A stretch of DNA of 64,000 nt from Arthrobacter sp. YN (GCF_002224285.1 NZ_CP022436.1:1550001-1614000); one strand, 5' to 3'. Positions 1-9,454 are shown, counted from the first letter of the stretch. Program-made: numbers and translations. The notes: a model not told the origin generated them from the sequence alone.

Positions 1-402
1 ACCCAGCGGATCTCCCAGGCCGTGGCGCTTGCTGCCGCCGTCAACTACCTCACCGAGACCGGCATCGACCGCATTCATGCATGGGAAACGACGCTTGGTC
101 AGCGCCTCGTCAAAGGGCTCGAGAGCATCGACGGCATCCGTGTGGTGGGTCCCGCCTCCGGGTCCGAGCGGATCGGCCTGGCAGCGTTCGACGTCGCTGG
201 TGTCCACGCCCACGACGTCGGGCAGTTCCTTGATGATCGCGGCATCGCCGTTCGAGTCGGTCACCACTGCGCCCAGCCGTTGCACCGCCGCCTGGGCCTG
301 ACGGCCACTACCCGGGCGAGCACCTACCTTTACAACACCACGGACGACGTCGATGCTTTCCTCGACGCTGTTTCCGGGGTCCGGGCATACTTCCAGGCCT
401 GA
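1..402 (+). CDS. sufS: Cysteine desulfurase SufS, C-terminal part
   Basis: The frame is open from base 1 (Thr-Gln-Arg-Ile-Ser) to a TGA at 400-402, so this is the last 133 residues of a PLP enzyme that begins outside the window. The family takes sulfur from cysteine as a persulfide and passes it to SufU for Fe-S cluster assembly in the cytosol. The segment RVGHHCAQPLHRRLG carries the conserved persulfide cysteine of group II desulfurases, and the small C-terminal domain (STYLYNTTDDVDAF) is typical. sufU follows 68 bp downstream on the same strand, the usual actinobacterial order. The PLP lysine lies upstream and cannot be checked here. Confidence 0.93.
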   Translation, partial: TQRISQAVALAAAVNYLTETGIDRIHAWETTLGQRLVKGLESIDGIRVVGPASGSERIGLAAFDVAGVHAHDVGQFLDDRGIAVRVGHHCAQPLHRRLGLTATTRASTYLYNTTDDVDAFLDAVSGVRAYFQA

Positions 403-470
403 CCTTCGGCCGCCGTGAAAAGCCAGGCAGCCTCAAACCAACGATTTCCTCAGAACAGGCAACAACCACC

Positions 471-922
471 ATGAGTCTTGACCAGCTGTACCAGCAGATC
501 ATCCTGGACCACTCCAAGCAGCGGCATGGTAGCGGCCTGGCTGAAACGCCAGCCCCCGAAGGGGCGGCCACCGGCCAATCACACCAGCTGAACCCGGTGT
601 GCGGGATGAAGTCACGCTGCGGTTGGCCGTTGCTGACGGAACCGTCCAGCAGATCAGCTGGGACGGCGCGGGCTGCTCCATTTCCATGGCCTCGGCCTCG
701 GTGCTCAGTGAACTGGGTGAGGGCATGTCCGTGGAGGAATTGCACTCAGTGATCGATAACTTCCGTGAGGTCCTGCGGTCGCGTGGCAAAATCCAGGCGG
801 ACCCGGAGATCCTGGGCGACGCTGCCGCTTTCGAGGGCGTTGCCCGTTATGCGGCCCGCGTGAAATGCGCCATGATCTCCTGGGTTGCTGCCGAGGACGC
901 GCTCAACCAGGCCACCGCCTGA
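471..922 (+). pseudogene. sufU: Fe-S scaffold/sulfur-transfer protein SufU, frameshifted
   Basis: The ATG at 471 begins MSLDQLYQQIILDHSK, the normal SufU N-terminus, in one frame up to NPVCG. From there the protein continues as DEVTLRLAVADG in another frame and ends at 922 with ARVKCAMISWVAAEDAL. SufU accepts persulfide sulfur from SufS at a zinc-bound cysteine site. The break falls in the NPVCGD motif, which holds the first zinc-ligand cysteine. The DNA reads tgcGGGatgaa around 600-609; one extra G restores a continuous 150-residue protein, the usual family length. GAGCSISMASASV and the late Cys are intact. The defect is one base in a G run, so a sequencing error is as likely as a real mutation. 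Confidence 0.85.
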
Positions 923-974
923 CCTTCCAGCAGCCCGCAAGACCGGAGCACCGCAGCAGCCCAGCACCCGCGCG

Positions 975-2293
975 TCAGGCGCGGGCAAAGACGTCAGGCA
1001 CGCCATCGCCGTCGTCGTCCCGTTCTTCATCCGCCTGCACCTGGCGGTACCGCCGGTTCCGGGCCCTGAGTACGACGGCGGCCAGCAGCGCCGAGATCAG
1101 GGAACCTGCCAGGATGGCCACCTTGGCGTGGTCATTATGGGCTGAACCGGTGCCGAAACTCAGCTCGCCGATGAGCAACGAGACCGTGAAGCCGATGCCG
1201 GCCAGAAGCGCCAGTCCGAAGAGGTCGATCCAGGCGATGCTGGAATCGAGGCTTGCGCGGGTGGTCTTGGTGACCAGGTACGTGGTGCCGAAAACACCCA
1301 CTGCCTTGCCCACTACCAACGCTGCCACAATGCCAACGGCCACGGGGTCCGTGAGCGCTGCCCCCATGCCATCGAATCCGCCCAAGGCCACGCCTGCGGA
1401 GAAGAAGGCGAAGACGGGCACTGCGAAGCCTGCCGAGAACGGGCGCAGCCGGTGCTCGAAGTGCTCAGCCAGTCCTTCGGCCGGTTCTCCCTTCTTGCCG
1501 CTGGCCAGGACCGGAACGGCGAAGCCCAACAGCACCCCGGCCACGGTGGCGTGGATTCCGGAAGCGTGGACGAAGCCCCAGGTGGCCAAGGCAAGGGGAC
1601 GAGCAGGTACCAGCTGCGGATCCGCTTTTGGACCAGGAACGTGAAGAGGGCCAGCGGCACCAAGGCGGCCAACAGCATGAGCGGCTGGAGTCCGGTGGAA
1701 TAGAAGAAGGCGATGATGCCGATGGCGATGAGGTCGTCCACCACGGCGAGGGTCAGCAGGAACGTCCGGAGCGCTGACGGCAGGTGGGTGTTGATGACGG
1801 CCAGCACGGCCAGGGCGAAGGCGATGTCCGTCGCGGTAGGAATGGCCCAGCCCTTGAGCGTCTCAGGGGACCCGAGGTTGAACAGGACAAAGATGACGGC
1901 CGGAACCACGACGCCGCCGATCGCCGCGGCGACGGGAACAACTGCTTTAGCGGGTTTACGGAGTTCGCCGGCCACGAACTCGCGTTTGAGCTCAAGGCCT
2001 GCCAAGAAGAAGAACACCGCCAGGAGGCCGTCCGAGGCCCAATGGCCGAGGCTCAACTCAAGATGCCAGGGTTCGAAGCCAATCTTGACGTCGCGGAATG
2101 CGAAATAGCCGTCCGCAGCGGGTGAGTTGGCCCAGATGAGGGCCACCACCGTGGCTGTCAGGAGGAGGGCGCCGCCCACTGTTTCCGTGCGAAGGATCGC
2201 GAGGATCCTGCGGTACTCGGGGTAGCTGGAGCGCGAGAAAACTGCGTTTGAACTGCCGGGTTGCTGAGGGGCTGCAGGGGGCTTCCGGGCCAC
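975..2293 (-). pseudogene. nhaA: Na+/H+ antiporter NhaA, frameshifted
   Basis: The start ATG at 2293 opens [13 protein letters not shown] and runs through NhaA hallmarks: [17 protein letters not shown], the [13 protein letters not shown] stretch with the conserved Asp, and [17 protein letters not shown] with the transport Asp pair. After RSWYLLVPL this frame loses homology. The normal continuation [20 protein letters not shown] lies one frame over and runs to the stop at 975. The break sits at a run of four G (plus strand 1595-1598); one added base gives a 439-residue, 11-12 helix protein of normal length with a charged tail. NhaA exchanges sodium for protons across the cell membrane. The neighbours are unrelated. 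Whether it is a real pseudogene or a homopolymer error is open. Confidence 0.85.
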
Positions 2294-2378
2294 GGGGGCT
2301 CCTTACTTGAAGAATCAATCGGTCTATGGGGAGCACAAAGACTCCGCCGACCAGACTTCCCGGCACACCAATAACCAT

Positions 2379-2452
2379 CTTACCCAACTGAGTAACAGCA
2401 AATGTTCCAATGAGGGCTCAGTGGAGCGTTTGCTGTCACCCAGTTGGGTAAG
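2379..2452 (-). terminator. Long nested hairpin after the SCO4848 gene
   Basis: The perfect 12-base arms CTTACCCAACTG (2379-2390) and CAGTTGGGTAAG (2441-2452) enclose a second pair, ACAGCAAA (2395-2402) and TTTGCTGT (2429-2436), and an imperfect third pair, CCAATGAG and CTCAGTGG, around a two-base centre. The whole 74 bases can fold into one interrupted rod. It lies just past the minus-strand gene ending at 2460 and before nhaA. A transcription terminator is the simplest reading. There is no clear T run, so a small palindromic repeat element is also possible. Confidence 0.5.
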
Positions 2453-2459
2453 GCGAGGG

Positions 2460-2681
2460 CTAGGCGACGAGACCCGCGATCCCAATGGCCGCCGTCGCGA
2501 GTCCCAGCACCATGGAGATGGTGACCAGCACAACGTGGACCGTGAGGAACTTGGTCGCCTTGCCTGCGGCATCGCGGGCGCGGGGGTCCTTCATGACGCG
2601 CTTGAGGAACTGCGGCCACACCACCAGGGACCAGACCCCGGCAACGATCAGGACAACCGCAAGGATCGCGGGGATCTCCAC
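2460..2681 (-). CDS. SCO4848-family small membrane protein
   Basis: 73 residues from a GTG at 2681. Two hydrophobic helices (about residues 3-22, IPAILAVVLIVAGVWSLVVW, and 47-70) flank a short basic, charged loop PQFLKRVMKDPRARDAAGKA. Length and layout fit the SCO4848 family of actinobacterial inner-membrane proteins, whose function is not known. The start lies one base beyond the TAG of the DUF2505 gene upstream, so the two are almost certainly co-transcribed and translationally linked. No catalytic or binding residues can be named. Confidence 0.75.
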   Translation of the reverse strand: MEIPAILAVVLIVAGVWSLVVWPQFLKRVMKDPRARDAAGKATKFLTVHVVLVTISMVLGLATAAIGIAGLVA

Positions 2682-2682
2682 G

Positions 2683-3180
2683 CTAGTGGCTTTCGAGCCA
2701 GGCCTGGGCCTGCTGTGACTGGATGTTCAGGGCCTTGCCCACCATCGGCTCAGCGGCGTCGGCGATCTTGCCACCGAGGAACGGCACCGAAGAAGACACG
2801 TTGCCTTCGAGCTCGATCCGGGTGTTGCTGCCATCAGCCACGAGGCGCTGAACGGCCGTGACGTCCAGGGGAGCACCCGAGATCTTGAGCGCGATGTTGC
2901 TGGCGCGCGAACCATCGGCGGCTGGAGCCTCCCACTGCTCGGTCTGGGTGACCTTCAGGGTTTCGCCAACGAACTTGCGGGCAATGTCCGGCAGGCGGGT
3001 GGTCGGCAGGGTGCGGACGGTGGTGGTGCTGAAGGCACCGGCGGGGTCGCCGTCGATCGTGAACGATTCCAGGGAACCGCCCACCAGTTCGCTCGTGTGA
3101 CGCAGGAAATCTTCGTTGACAAATACGGCAGCAACGCGGTCAACGCTGTGCGGCAGGGTGGTGGATGCGCTCAGGGCCAT
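2683..3180 (-). CDS. DUF2505 family protein
   Basis: 165 residues from the ATG at 3180, preceded by a good GGAGG ribosome site. It begins MALSASTTLPHSVDRVAAVF and shows the DUF2505 pattern: a START/SRPBCC-like fold with alternating strands (SFTIDGDPAGAF, TTVRTLPTTRLPDIARKF) and a C-terminal amphipathic helix ending QAQAWLESH. There is no signal peptide or membrane helix, so it is probably cytosolic. The family is common in Actinobacteria and has no assigned reaction; a lipid-binding role is only an inference from the fold. It is followed directly by the small SCO4848-type membrane gene, a pairing that suggests a shared membrane-related role. Confidence 0.8.
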   Translation of the reverse strand: MALSASTTLPHSVDRVAAVFVNEDFLRHTSELVGGSLESFTIDGDPAGAFSTTTVRTLPTTRLPDIARKFVGETLKVTQTEQWEAPAADGSRASNIALKISGAPLDVTAVQRLVADGSNTRIELEGNVSSSVPFLGGKIADAAEPMVGKALNIQSQQAQAWLESH

Positions 3181-3227
3181 GGGTCCTCCGTGAATGGTGG
3201 TGGTGAAGCTTTTTAGCTCCCAACATC

Positions 3228-4769
3228 CTACGGGGTCTCGCTGGCCACCCCTGAACCGGCGGTCTTGGGCGAGCTTTCCTGGAGGGTGGTGGCCGCTGCC
3301 GAGATGTTGCGGGCCATGGACGGGAAGATCAAGCCGTGGAACGGGTAGACACCCAGCCAGTAGAGCCGTCCGGCCAGGCCGCGCGGGAAGAAAATGGCGC
3401 GCTGTTTGTACAGGCTGCCGTTACCGTCGGGTTCAACCGCCAGCTCCAGCCATGCCCCTCCCGGTGCCCGCATCTCGGCCCGCAGGCGCAGCAGGTGCCC
3501 GCGATCAATGGCTTCCACCCGCCACCAGTCCACTACCTCGCCGGTGTTCAGCGTCTTGGGGTGCCGGCGTCCCCGCAGCAATCCGGCGCCGCCCTGGAGC
3601 TTGTCCAGCCACCCACGGATCCGCCAGGCCAAAGGCAGCGAGTACCAGCCGTTCTTGCCGCCGATGCCCTCGATGATGGTCCAGACATGCTCTGGCTTCG
3701 CTTCGCTGTGGAAGGTCCGTTCGTCCAGGAACACTTTGTAACCGGCCCAGTCGGGGTCGCTCGGAAGCGGATCGGCGTCGATGCCGGCGTTGGCCCAGGT
3801 GGTCTCCACCTGCCCGTCACGTTCCTTGCCGAGCGCCAAGGCGACGGCGCGGCGGTAGGGCGTCAGGCCGCCGTCGGGCTGCGGGAAGTAACGGTCGACG
3901 TCGTGCTCCCGCGAGACCGCGTCATGCTGCAGCGACTGCACCAACGGCAGGGACATGGACAATGGAATGGGGGTCACCAAGGCGACCCACAAACCGGCAA
4001 GCTTCGGTGCAGGCACGGGGAGCGCAATGACCAACCGCCGGGGGAGCCCACGCTCCACGGCGTACTCGTTCATCATCTCCTTGTACTTCAGGACGTCCCG
4101 GGAGCCGATATCGAAAGACCGGTTCACGTTCTCCGGGAGCGCCGCGGCAGCCACGAGGTAATGCAGGACGTCACGGACCGCGATGGCCTCAACCCGGTTG
4201 CCAACCCAACTTGGCGCGGGCATCACGGGAAGGGTTTCGGCGAGGTGCCGGATCATCTCGAACGACGCCGACCCGGAACCAATCACCACACCGGCCTGGA
4301 ACACGATCGCGTCCACCGGCGAATCGAGGAACACCTTTCCCACGGTCTCGCGGGAACGCATGTGGACGGAAAGTTCCTCGTTCTCCGGGTGCAGTCCGCC
4401 GAGGTAGACGATTCTGTCCACGCCGGCCTCGGCTGCGGCTTCTGCCACGAGCCGGGCCATGGCTTCTTCCTTGGCCTCGAATCCGCTGCCGGACGCCATG
4501 GAATGGACCAGGTAATACAGGACGTCCACGCCGGCCATGGCTTCGGTGAGGCCGTCGGCGTCGGACAGGCTGTTCTCGATGATCTCCACGCGGTCATGCC
4601 AGGGAACATCGGCGATCTTCTGTGGCGTGCGGACAAGGACCTTGACCCTATGGCCGGCCTCGAGGAGCCGGGGGACCAGGCGGCCGCCGATGTACCCGGT
4701 GGCGCCGGTCACCAGTACGGTCTTGGTGTCCTGCGGGGTGTTGGAATGGGTGGCTTCCGAAGGCTGCAA
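3228..4769 (-). CDS. NAD(P)-binding SDR protein with C-terminal DUF2867 domain
   Basis: 513 residues. The start is a TTG at 4769 preceded by GGAG at 5-base spacing; no better start is seen. Residues about 17-45 hold the Rossmann fingerprint VLVTGATGYIGGRLVPRLLEAG of atypical (NmrA/complex-I-type) short-chain dehydrogenases, followed by an epimerase-like half to about residue 300. The C-terminal 190 residues (from about FLDERTFHSEAKPEHVWTII to FPSMARNISAA) match the DUF2867 domain, a SRPBCC-like module often fused to such SDRs. The typical Tyr-x-x-x-Lys pair of classical SDRs is not obvious, so it may bind NAD(P)H in a sensory or structural way. Substrate unknown. It stands alone, divergent from mfd. 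Confidence 0.82.
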   Translation of the reverse strand: MQPSEATHSNTPQDTKTVLVTGATGYIGGRLVPRLLEAGHRVKVLVRTPQKIADVPWHDRVEIIENSLSDADGLTEAMAGVDVLYYLVHSMASGSGFEAKEEAMARLVAEAAAEAGVDRIVYLGGLHPENEELSVHMRSRETVGKVFLDSPVDAIVFQAGVVIGSGSASFEMIRHLAETLPVMPAPSWVGNRVEAIAVRDVLHYLVAAAALPENVNRSFDIGSRDVLKYKEMMNEYAVERGLPRRLVIALPVPAPKLAGLWVALVTPIPLSMSLPLVQSLQHDAVSREHDVDRYFPQPDGGLTPYRRAVALALGKERDGQVETTWANAGIDADPLPSDPDWAGYKVFLDERTFHSEAKPEHVWTIIEGIGGKNGWYSLPLAWRIRGWLDKLQGGAGLLRGRRHPKTLNTGEVVDWWRVEAIDRGHLLRLRAEMRAPGGAWLELAVEPDGNGSLYKQRAIFFPRGLAGRLYWLGVYPFHGLIFPSMARNISAAATTLQESSPKTAGSGVASETP

Positions 4770-4878
4770 AGGAACTCCTGGGGCTGGGGGTAGAGGTAGG
4801 CTGGAATGACCCGGCGTTCATCTGAATTTCCGGGCATTTGTGTTGCCTGCCCTTGGACCCACCCTAGGAGTTTCTGTC

Positions 4879-7800
4879 ATGAGCCTCAACGGTCTGCGCC
4901 GCGCACTGGCGGAGGACAAGACTTTCGCGCGCGTCCGAACGGAAGCTCAGCGGCCCTTCAGCGACCGCAACACTGACTACCAGATCAGCGCGCCCACGGG
5001 CATGCGGGCGGTGCTGCTCGCGGAAATGGCCGACGCGCTTGCTGATGCTGGTGCTGATACCGATTCCGCCGGCACGCCCGTGGTCCTCGCCATCACCGCT
5101 ACTGGCCGCGAGGCCGAAGACCTCACTGCCGCTCTGGCCTCCTATCTTCCCGCCGAGTCCGTGGCAGCCTTCCCCAGCTGGGAAACCCTCCCGCACGAGC
5201 GGCTGTCGCCGCGCTCGGACACCGTAGGCCGCCGTCTATCCGTCCTGCGCCGCCTGACCCACCCGGAAACCTCGACGGCGGCCCCCTTGCGCGTAGTGGT
5301 GGCTCCTGTCCGCGCCGTGGTACAGCCCCTTGTGGCCGGGCTGGGAGACCTGGTTCCGGTGACGCTGCAGGTGGGACAGGAACGCTCGTTCACTGAGGTG
5401 GTCCGTGCGTTGTCCGATGCCGCGTATGCCCGCGTGGACATGGTGACGCACCGTGGCGAATTCGCCGTCCGTGGTGGCATCCTTGACGTCTTCCCGCCCA
5501 CCGAGGACCACCCCATCCGCGTCGAATTCTTCGGCGATGAAGTGGACCAGATGCGCTGGTTCGCCGTAGCCGACCAGCGCTCGCTGTCCGCCCCCGGCAT
5601 CCACCACCCCACGGCGCTTCATGCCCCGCCGTGCCGCGAAATCCTGATCACGCCCTCCGTGATGTCCCGTGCGTCGAAGCTGAAGGCGGACATGCCGGCA
5701 GCTGCGGACATGCTGGAAAAGATCGCCGGCGGCATCGCCGTCGAAGGCATGGAATCGCTGGCACCGGTGCTGGTGGACGCCATGGTCCCGTTCGTGGATC
5801 AGCTCCCGGCAGGGTCCCTGTCCGTCGTCATCGAACCGGAGAAGGTGCGCACCCGCGCCCATGATCTCGCGGCCACCAACGAGGAATTCCTGGAAGCCGC
5901 CTGGTCAACAGCGTCCGACGGCGGTGCGGCGCCCCTTGACCTGTCGTCCCAGGCCTCCACAGACCTGCATGCCGCCAGTTTCCGGTCCCTCACCGACACT
6001 CGCTCGGCTGCCCTTGCACACGACGTCTCCTGGTGGTCCATCACCTCACTGGCCACTGACGAGGACCTGGTCCTGGACATCGACGTCCTGAACATGCGTG
6101 CCCGTGAACCTCGGGGCTACCAAGGTGAAGTGGCGGAGATGCTGGAGTTCATCGGCTCCCGCGTCCGCGAGCAATGGCGGGTGGTGGTGGTGACCGATGG
6201 TCCCGGGCCTGCCCAACGCCTGGCAGAGCTGTTCCACGATGCCGACATTCCGTGTTCCCGCGTTGAGTCACTGGAGAAGGATCCGCAGCCAGGCATCATC
6301 GAGGTGACCACCGCCGCCGTCGGACGTGGTTTTGTCCTGGACGGCCTCAAACTGGGCCTGTTGACCGAAGCCGACCTGCTGGGTCGCGCGACGGCCAGTT
6401 CCACCAAGGACATGCGGCGTATGCCGTCCAAGCGCCGCAACGCCGTGGATCCGTTGCAACTGCACGCCGGCGATTTTGTGGTGCACGAGCAGCACGGCAT
6501 CGGCCGGTTCGTGGAGCTCATCCAGCGCAAGGTGGCCGGCACGTCGTCGTCCGATGCCGGGCTGCGCGAGTACCTCGTGCTGGAGTACGCGCCCTCCAAA
6601 CGCGGCGCCCCAGGCGACCGGCTCTTTGTGCCCACCGACCAGCTGGACCAGGTGACCCGCTACGTCGGCGGAGACACCCCTTCGTTGAGCAAAATGGGCG
6701 GTGCCGACTGGGCCAGTACCAAGTCCAAGGCCCGCAAGGCCGTCAAGGAAATCGCCGGTGAGCTGATCCGGCTGTACTCCGCCCGCATGGCATCCCGCGG
6801 ACACGCCTTCGCCCCCGATACCCCGTGGCAGCGCGAACTCGAGGAGGCTTTCCCCTATGTGGAGACGCCCGACCAGTTGACCACCATCAACGAGGTCAAG
6901 GCGGACATGGAACGGGAGATTCCCATGGACCGGCTGGTGTCCGGTGATGTGGGCTACGGCAAGACTGAAATCGCGGTCCGTGCAGCCTTCAAGGCCGTCC
7001 AGGACGGCAAGCAAGTAGCTGTGCTGGTGCCCACCACTCTGTTGGCGCAGCAACACTACGAAACCTTCACGGAGCGCTTCTCCGGGTTCCCGTTGCGCGT
7101 GAAGCCGCTGTCCCGTTTCCAGAGCACCAAAGAAGCCAAGGAAACGGCCGAGGGCGTCAAGAGCGGCGCCGTGGACGTCGTGATCGGTACGCACCGGCTG
7201 CTGTCCAAGGACTTCGAGTTCAAGGACCTGGGCCTGGTGATCGTGGACGAAGAGCAGCGCTTCGGGGTGGAGCACAAGGAAGCGCTCAAGAAGATGCGCA
7301 CCAACGTTGATGTACTGGCGATGAGCGCGACGCCGATTCCCCGAACCCTTGAAATGTCCCTCACCGGTATCCGGGAAACATCCACCCTGGCCACGCCGCC
7401 TGAGGAACGCCACCCCGTGCTGACCTACGTGGGGCCGTACACGAACAAGCAGACCTCCGCAGCGATCCGTCGCGAACTCATGCGCGAGGGACAGGTGTTC
7501 TTTGTCCACAACCGGGTTTCCTCGATCGAGCGCATCGCAGCACAAATCCGCGAACTGGTTCCGGAAGCCCGCGTGGAAGTCGCCCACGGGCAGATGTCCG
7601 AAAGCCGCCTCGAGAAGATCATCGTGGACTTCTGGGAGAAGCGTTTCGACGTCCTGGTCTGCACCACCATCATTGAGACGGGCCTGGATATTTCCAACGC
7701 CAACACCCTGATTGTGGATGGCGCGGACAAGTACGGCCTCTCGCAACTCCACCAGCTCCGTGGGCGTGTTGGCCGTGGCCGTGAACGCGCCTACGCCTAC

Positions 7801-8517
7801 TTCCTGTACCCCTCCGAGAAGCCATTGGGCGAGGTAGCGCTGGAACGCCTCAAAGCCGTGGCCGCGCACAACGAACTCGGTGCCGGGATGCAGTTGGCCA
7901 TGAAGGACCTTGAAATCCGTGGCGCGGGAAACCTCTTGGGCGGTGAGCAGTCCGGTCACATCCAAGGCGTCGGCTTTGACCTTTACATTCGCCTGGTGGG
8001 CGAGGCTGTGGCCGAGTACCGCGGCGAGGCCGAGGAAAAGGCGGCGGAGATGAAGATCGAACTGCCCGTCAATGCCCACCTTCCGCACGACTACGTGCCA
8101 GGGGAAAGGTTGCGCCTGGAGGCTTACCGTAAGCTGGCCGCGGCCATCACGTACGAAGCGATCGACGAAGTCCTCGCCGAACTGGTGGACCGTTACGGCG
8201 AGCCACCTCTGCCTGCGCAGAACCTCATTGCCGTGGCGCGCTTCAGGGTGGGAGCCCGCGAAGCCGGCCTGTCCGACGTCGCGCTCCAAGGCAACTTCAT
8301 CCGCTTCTCGCCGGCGCAACTGCCCGAATCCAAAACCATGCGCCTGAACCGCATGTACCCGGGTGCACAGGTGAAGCCGGCCTTGGACGCTGTGCTGATT
8401 CCCAAACCCAAGACGGCCCGCATCGGTGGCCGCGACCTGCAGGATGCAGAGATCCTCGAGTGGGCCAATGGCGTGATTTCCGCGATTTTCGCCGATGTAC
8501 CTGTGAAGGCTGGCTAA
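4879..8517 (+). CDS. mfd: Transcription-repair coupling factor Mfd
   Basis: 1212 residues from the ATG at 4879, with TAGGAG 9 bases upstream; the frame is open further upstream to 4840 without a better start. Mfd removes stalled RNA polymerase from DNA lesions and recruits UvrA. The N-terminal UvrB-like part carries THRGEFAVRGGILDVFP. The RNA polymerase-interacting (CarD-like) domain follows at about residue 530 (GDFVVHEQHGIGRFVE). The translocase has Walker A GDVGYGKTEIAVRAAF at about 690 and the DEEQ box (VIVDEEQRFGVEHKE) at about 790. Helicase motif VI is LHQLRGRVGRGRERAYAY, and a TRCF C-terminal domain closes it. All motifs and the length are normal. Confidence 0.97.
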   Translation: MSLNGLRRALAEDKTFARVRTEAQRPFSDRNTDYQISAPTGMRAVLLAEMADALADAGADTDSAGTPVVLAITATGREAEDLTAALASYLPAESVAAFPSWETLPHERLSPRSDTVGRRLSVLRRLTHPETSTAAPLRVVVAPVRAVVQPLVAGLGDLVPVTLQVGQERSFTEVVRALSDAAYARVDMVTHRGEFAVRGGILDVFPPTEDHPIRVEFFGDEVDQMRWFAVADQRSLSAPGIHHPTALHAPPCREILITPSVMSRASKLKADMPAAADMLEKIAGGIAVEGMESLAPVLVDAMVPFVDQLPAGSLSVVIEPEKVRTRAHDLAATNEEFLEAAWSTASDGGAAPLDLSSQASTDLHAASFRSLTDTRSAALAHDVSWWSITSLATDEDLVLDIDVLNMRAREPRGYQGEVAEMLEFIGSRVREQWRVVVVTDGPGPAQRLAELFHDADIPCSRVESLEKDPQPGIIEVTTAAVGRGFVLDGLKLGLLTEADLLGRATASSTKDMRRMPSKRRNAVDPLQLHAGDFVVHEQHGIGRFVELIQRKVAGTSSSDAGLREYLVLEYAPSKRGAPGDRLFVPTDQLDQVTRYVGGDTPSLSKMGGADWASTKSKARKAVKEIAGELIRLYSARMASRGHAFAPDTPWQRELEEAFPYVETPDQLTTINEVKADMEREIPMDRLVSGDVGYGKTEIAVRAAFKAVQDGKQVAVLVPTTLLAQQHYETFTERFSGFPLRVKPLSRFQSTKEAKETAEGVKSGAVDVVIGTHRLLSKDFEFKDLGLVIVDEEQRFGVEHKEALKKMRTNVDVLAMSATPIPRTLEMSLTGIRETSTLATPPEERHPVLTYVGPYTNKQTSAAIRRELMREGQVFFVHNRVSSIERIAAQIRELVPEARVEVAHGQMSESRLEKIIVDFWEKRFDVLVCTTIIETGLDISNANTLIVDGADKYGLSQLHQLRGRVGRGRERAYAYFLYPSEKPLGEVALERLKAVAAHNELGAGMQLAMKDLEIRGAGNLLGGEQSGHIQGVGFDLYIRLVGEAVAEYRGEAEEKAAEMKIELPVNAHLPHDYVPGERLRLEAYRKLAAAITYEAIDEVLAELVDRYGEPPLPAQNLIAVARFRVGAREAGLSDVALQGNFIRFSPAQLPESKTMRLNRMYPGAQVKPALDAVLIPKPKTARIGGRDLQDAEILEWANGVISAIFADVPVKAG

Positions 8518-8521
8518 CTGA

Positions 8522-9331
8522 ATGATGGGAGGACATCACGCCGCGTCGGGAGCCGCGGCGTGGATCGCTATTGCCTCAACCGGTCCGTATGCCCTGGGTT
8601 GGTACCCGTTGGATTCCACGGGGATCCTGATCGGCGCCATGGCGACGGCGGGAACTGCTTTGGTGGTCGACTGGGACCACCGCCACAGCACCATCGCCAA
8701 TTCCCTGCCGCCGTTGTCCAACATGATTGCGGTGGGAATTGAGAAGGCCAGCGGCGGGCACCGCCAAGGGACGCATTCCCTGTTGGGGGCCTCGGCCTTT
8801 GTTGTGCTGGCAGCAATGGCCGCACAGTTCCAGATGGTGACGCCCATGGGGAAGTTGTCTGTGGGCGCGGGGCTGCTGTGCATGTTCATGATCAACCTGG
8901 CAGCCAAGGCGTTGAACCTGTTTCCGAAGTCAGGCTGGATTACCAACTGGCTGTTCGCATTGGTCATGGCCGGCCTGGTGACCTGGTTTGCGCCGGATCA
9001 GTGGGGTTGGTTGCCGCTGTCCATGCTCACCGGCGTGGTGGTGCACATTGTGGGGGACATGATCACGGTTGGGGGAGTGCCGCTGTTGTGGCCGATTGTC
9101 ATCAAGCCGCCTAAATTCCTGCGCAAATCGTTGATCAGCGGAATTTGGCGGTCCAACGGGGCCTTCTCCATTCCACTGCTGGGGCGGGCTGGTTCCCGGC
9201 GTGAGTGGCTGGTCCTGATTCCCGTCAGCGGCTATGCCATGGTGGGCATGGGAGCCGCGGCATGGACACTGGCGCAACAGCACTGGCCCGGCGTTTTGGC
9301 GGCATTGGGCGGTGTGGTGCAGTTACCGTGA
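8522..9331 (+). CDS. DUF457/YdjM-type membrane protein, putative metal-dependent hydrolase
   Basis: 269 residues starting at 8522 (or the in-frame ATG at 8525), 4 bases after the mfd stop, so likely co-transcribed with mfd. It begins with the family signature MMGGHHAASGAAAW, has a DWDHRHSTIAN acidic/His cluster near residue 58 and GGHRQGTHSL near 83, then about six membrane helices. These Asp and His residues are the ones conserved in the DUF457 (YdjM) family, annotated as membrane-bound metal-dependent hydrolases and linked to the SOS response in E. coli. Its place behind a repair gene fits, but I see no LexA box in front. The reaction is unknown. Confidence 0.8.
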   Translation: MMGGHHAASGAAAWIAIASTGPYALGWYPLDSTGILIGAMATAGTALVVDWDHRHSTIANSLPPLSNMIAVGIEKASGGHRQGTHSLLGASAFVVLAAMAAQFQMVTPMGKLSVGAGLLCMFMINLAAKALNLFPKSGWITNWLFALVMAGLVTWFAPDQWGWLPLSMLTGVVVHIVGDMITVGGVPLLWPIVIKPPKFLRKSLISGIWRSNGAFSIPLLGRAGSRREWLVLIPVSGYAMVGMGAAAWTLAQQHWPGVLAALGGVVQLP

Positions 9332-9405
9332 CGGCCTGACGGGCTCGCCGCTGAGGGGCTCGCTCCTGGCTGCATCGCCAGCGGGCGTCCAATTGGCTTA
9401 AAAGA

Positions 9406-9435
9406 AAGCGGCCCAGGCATGAACCTGGGCCGCTT
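9406..9435. terminator. Bidirectional terminator
   Basis: A perfect 12-base stem (AAGCGGCCCAGG, 9406-9417, and its complement at 9424-9435) with a 6-base loop CATGAA. A-rich sequence on the left and CTTCTTC on the right serve as tails for either strand. It lies between the plus-strand DUF457 gene and the minus-strand small membrane gene, so it can end both transcripts. Confidence 0.8.
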
Positions 9436-9454
9436 CTTCGCTGTATCTAAGGGT

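Noticed and set aside
6268..8319. A 683-codon open frame antisense to mfd
   Set aside because: It is opposite the conserved helicase part of mfd and has no domain of its own.
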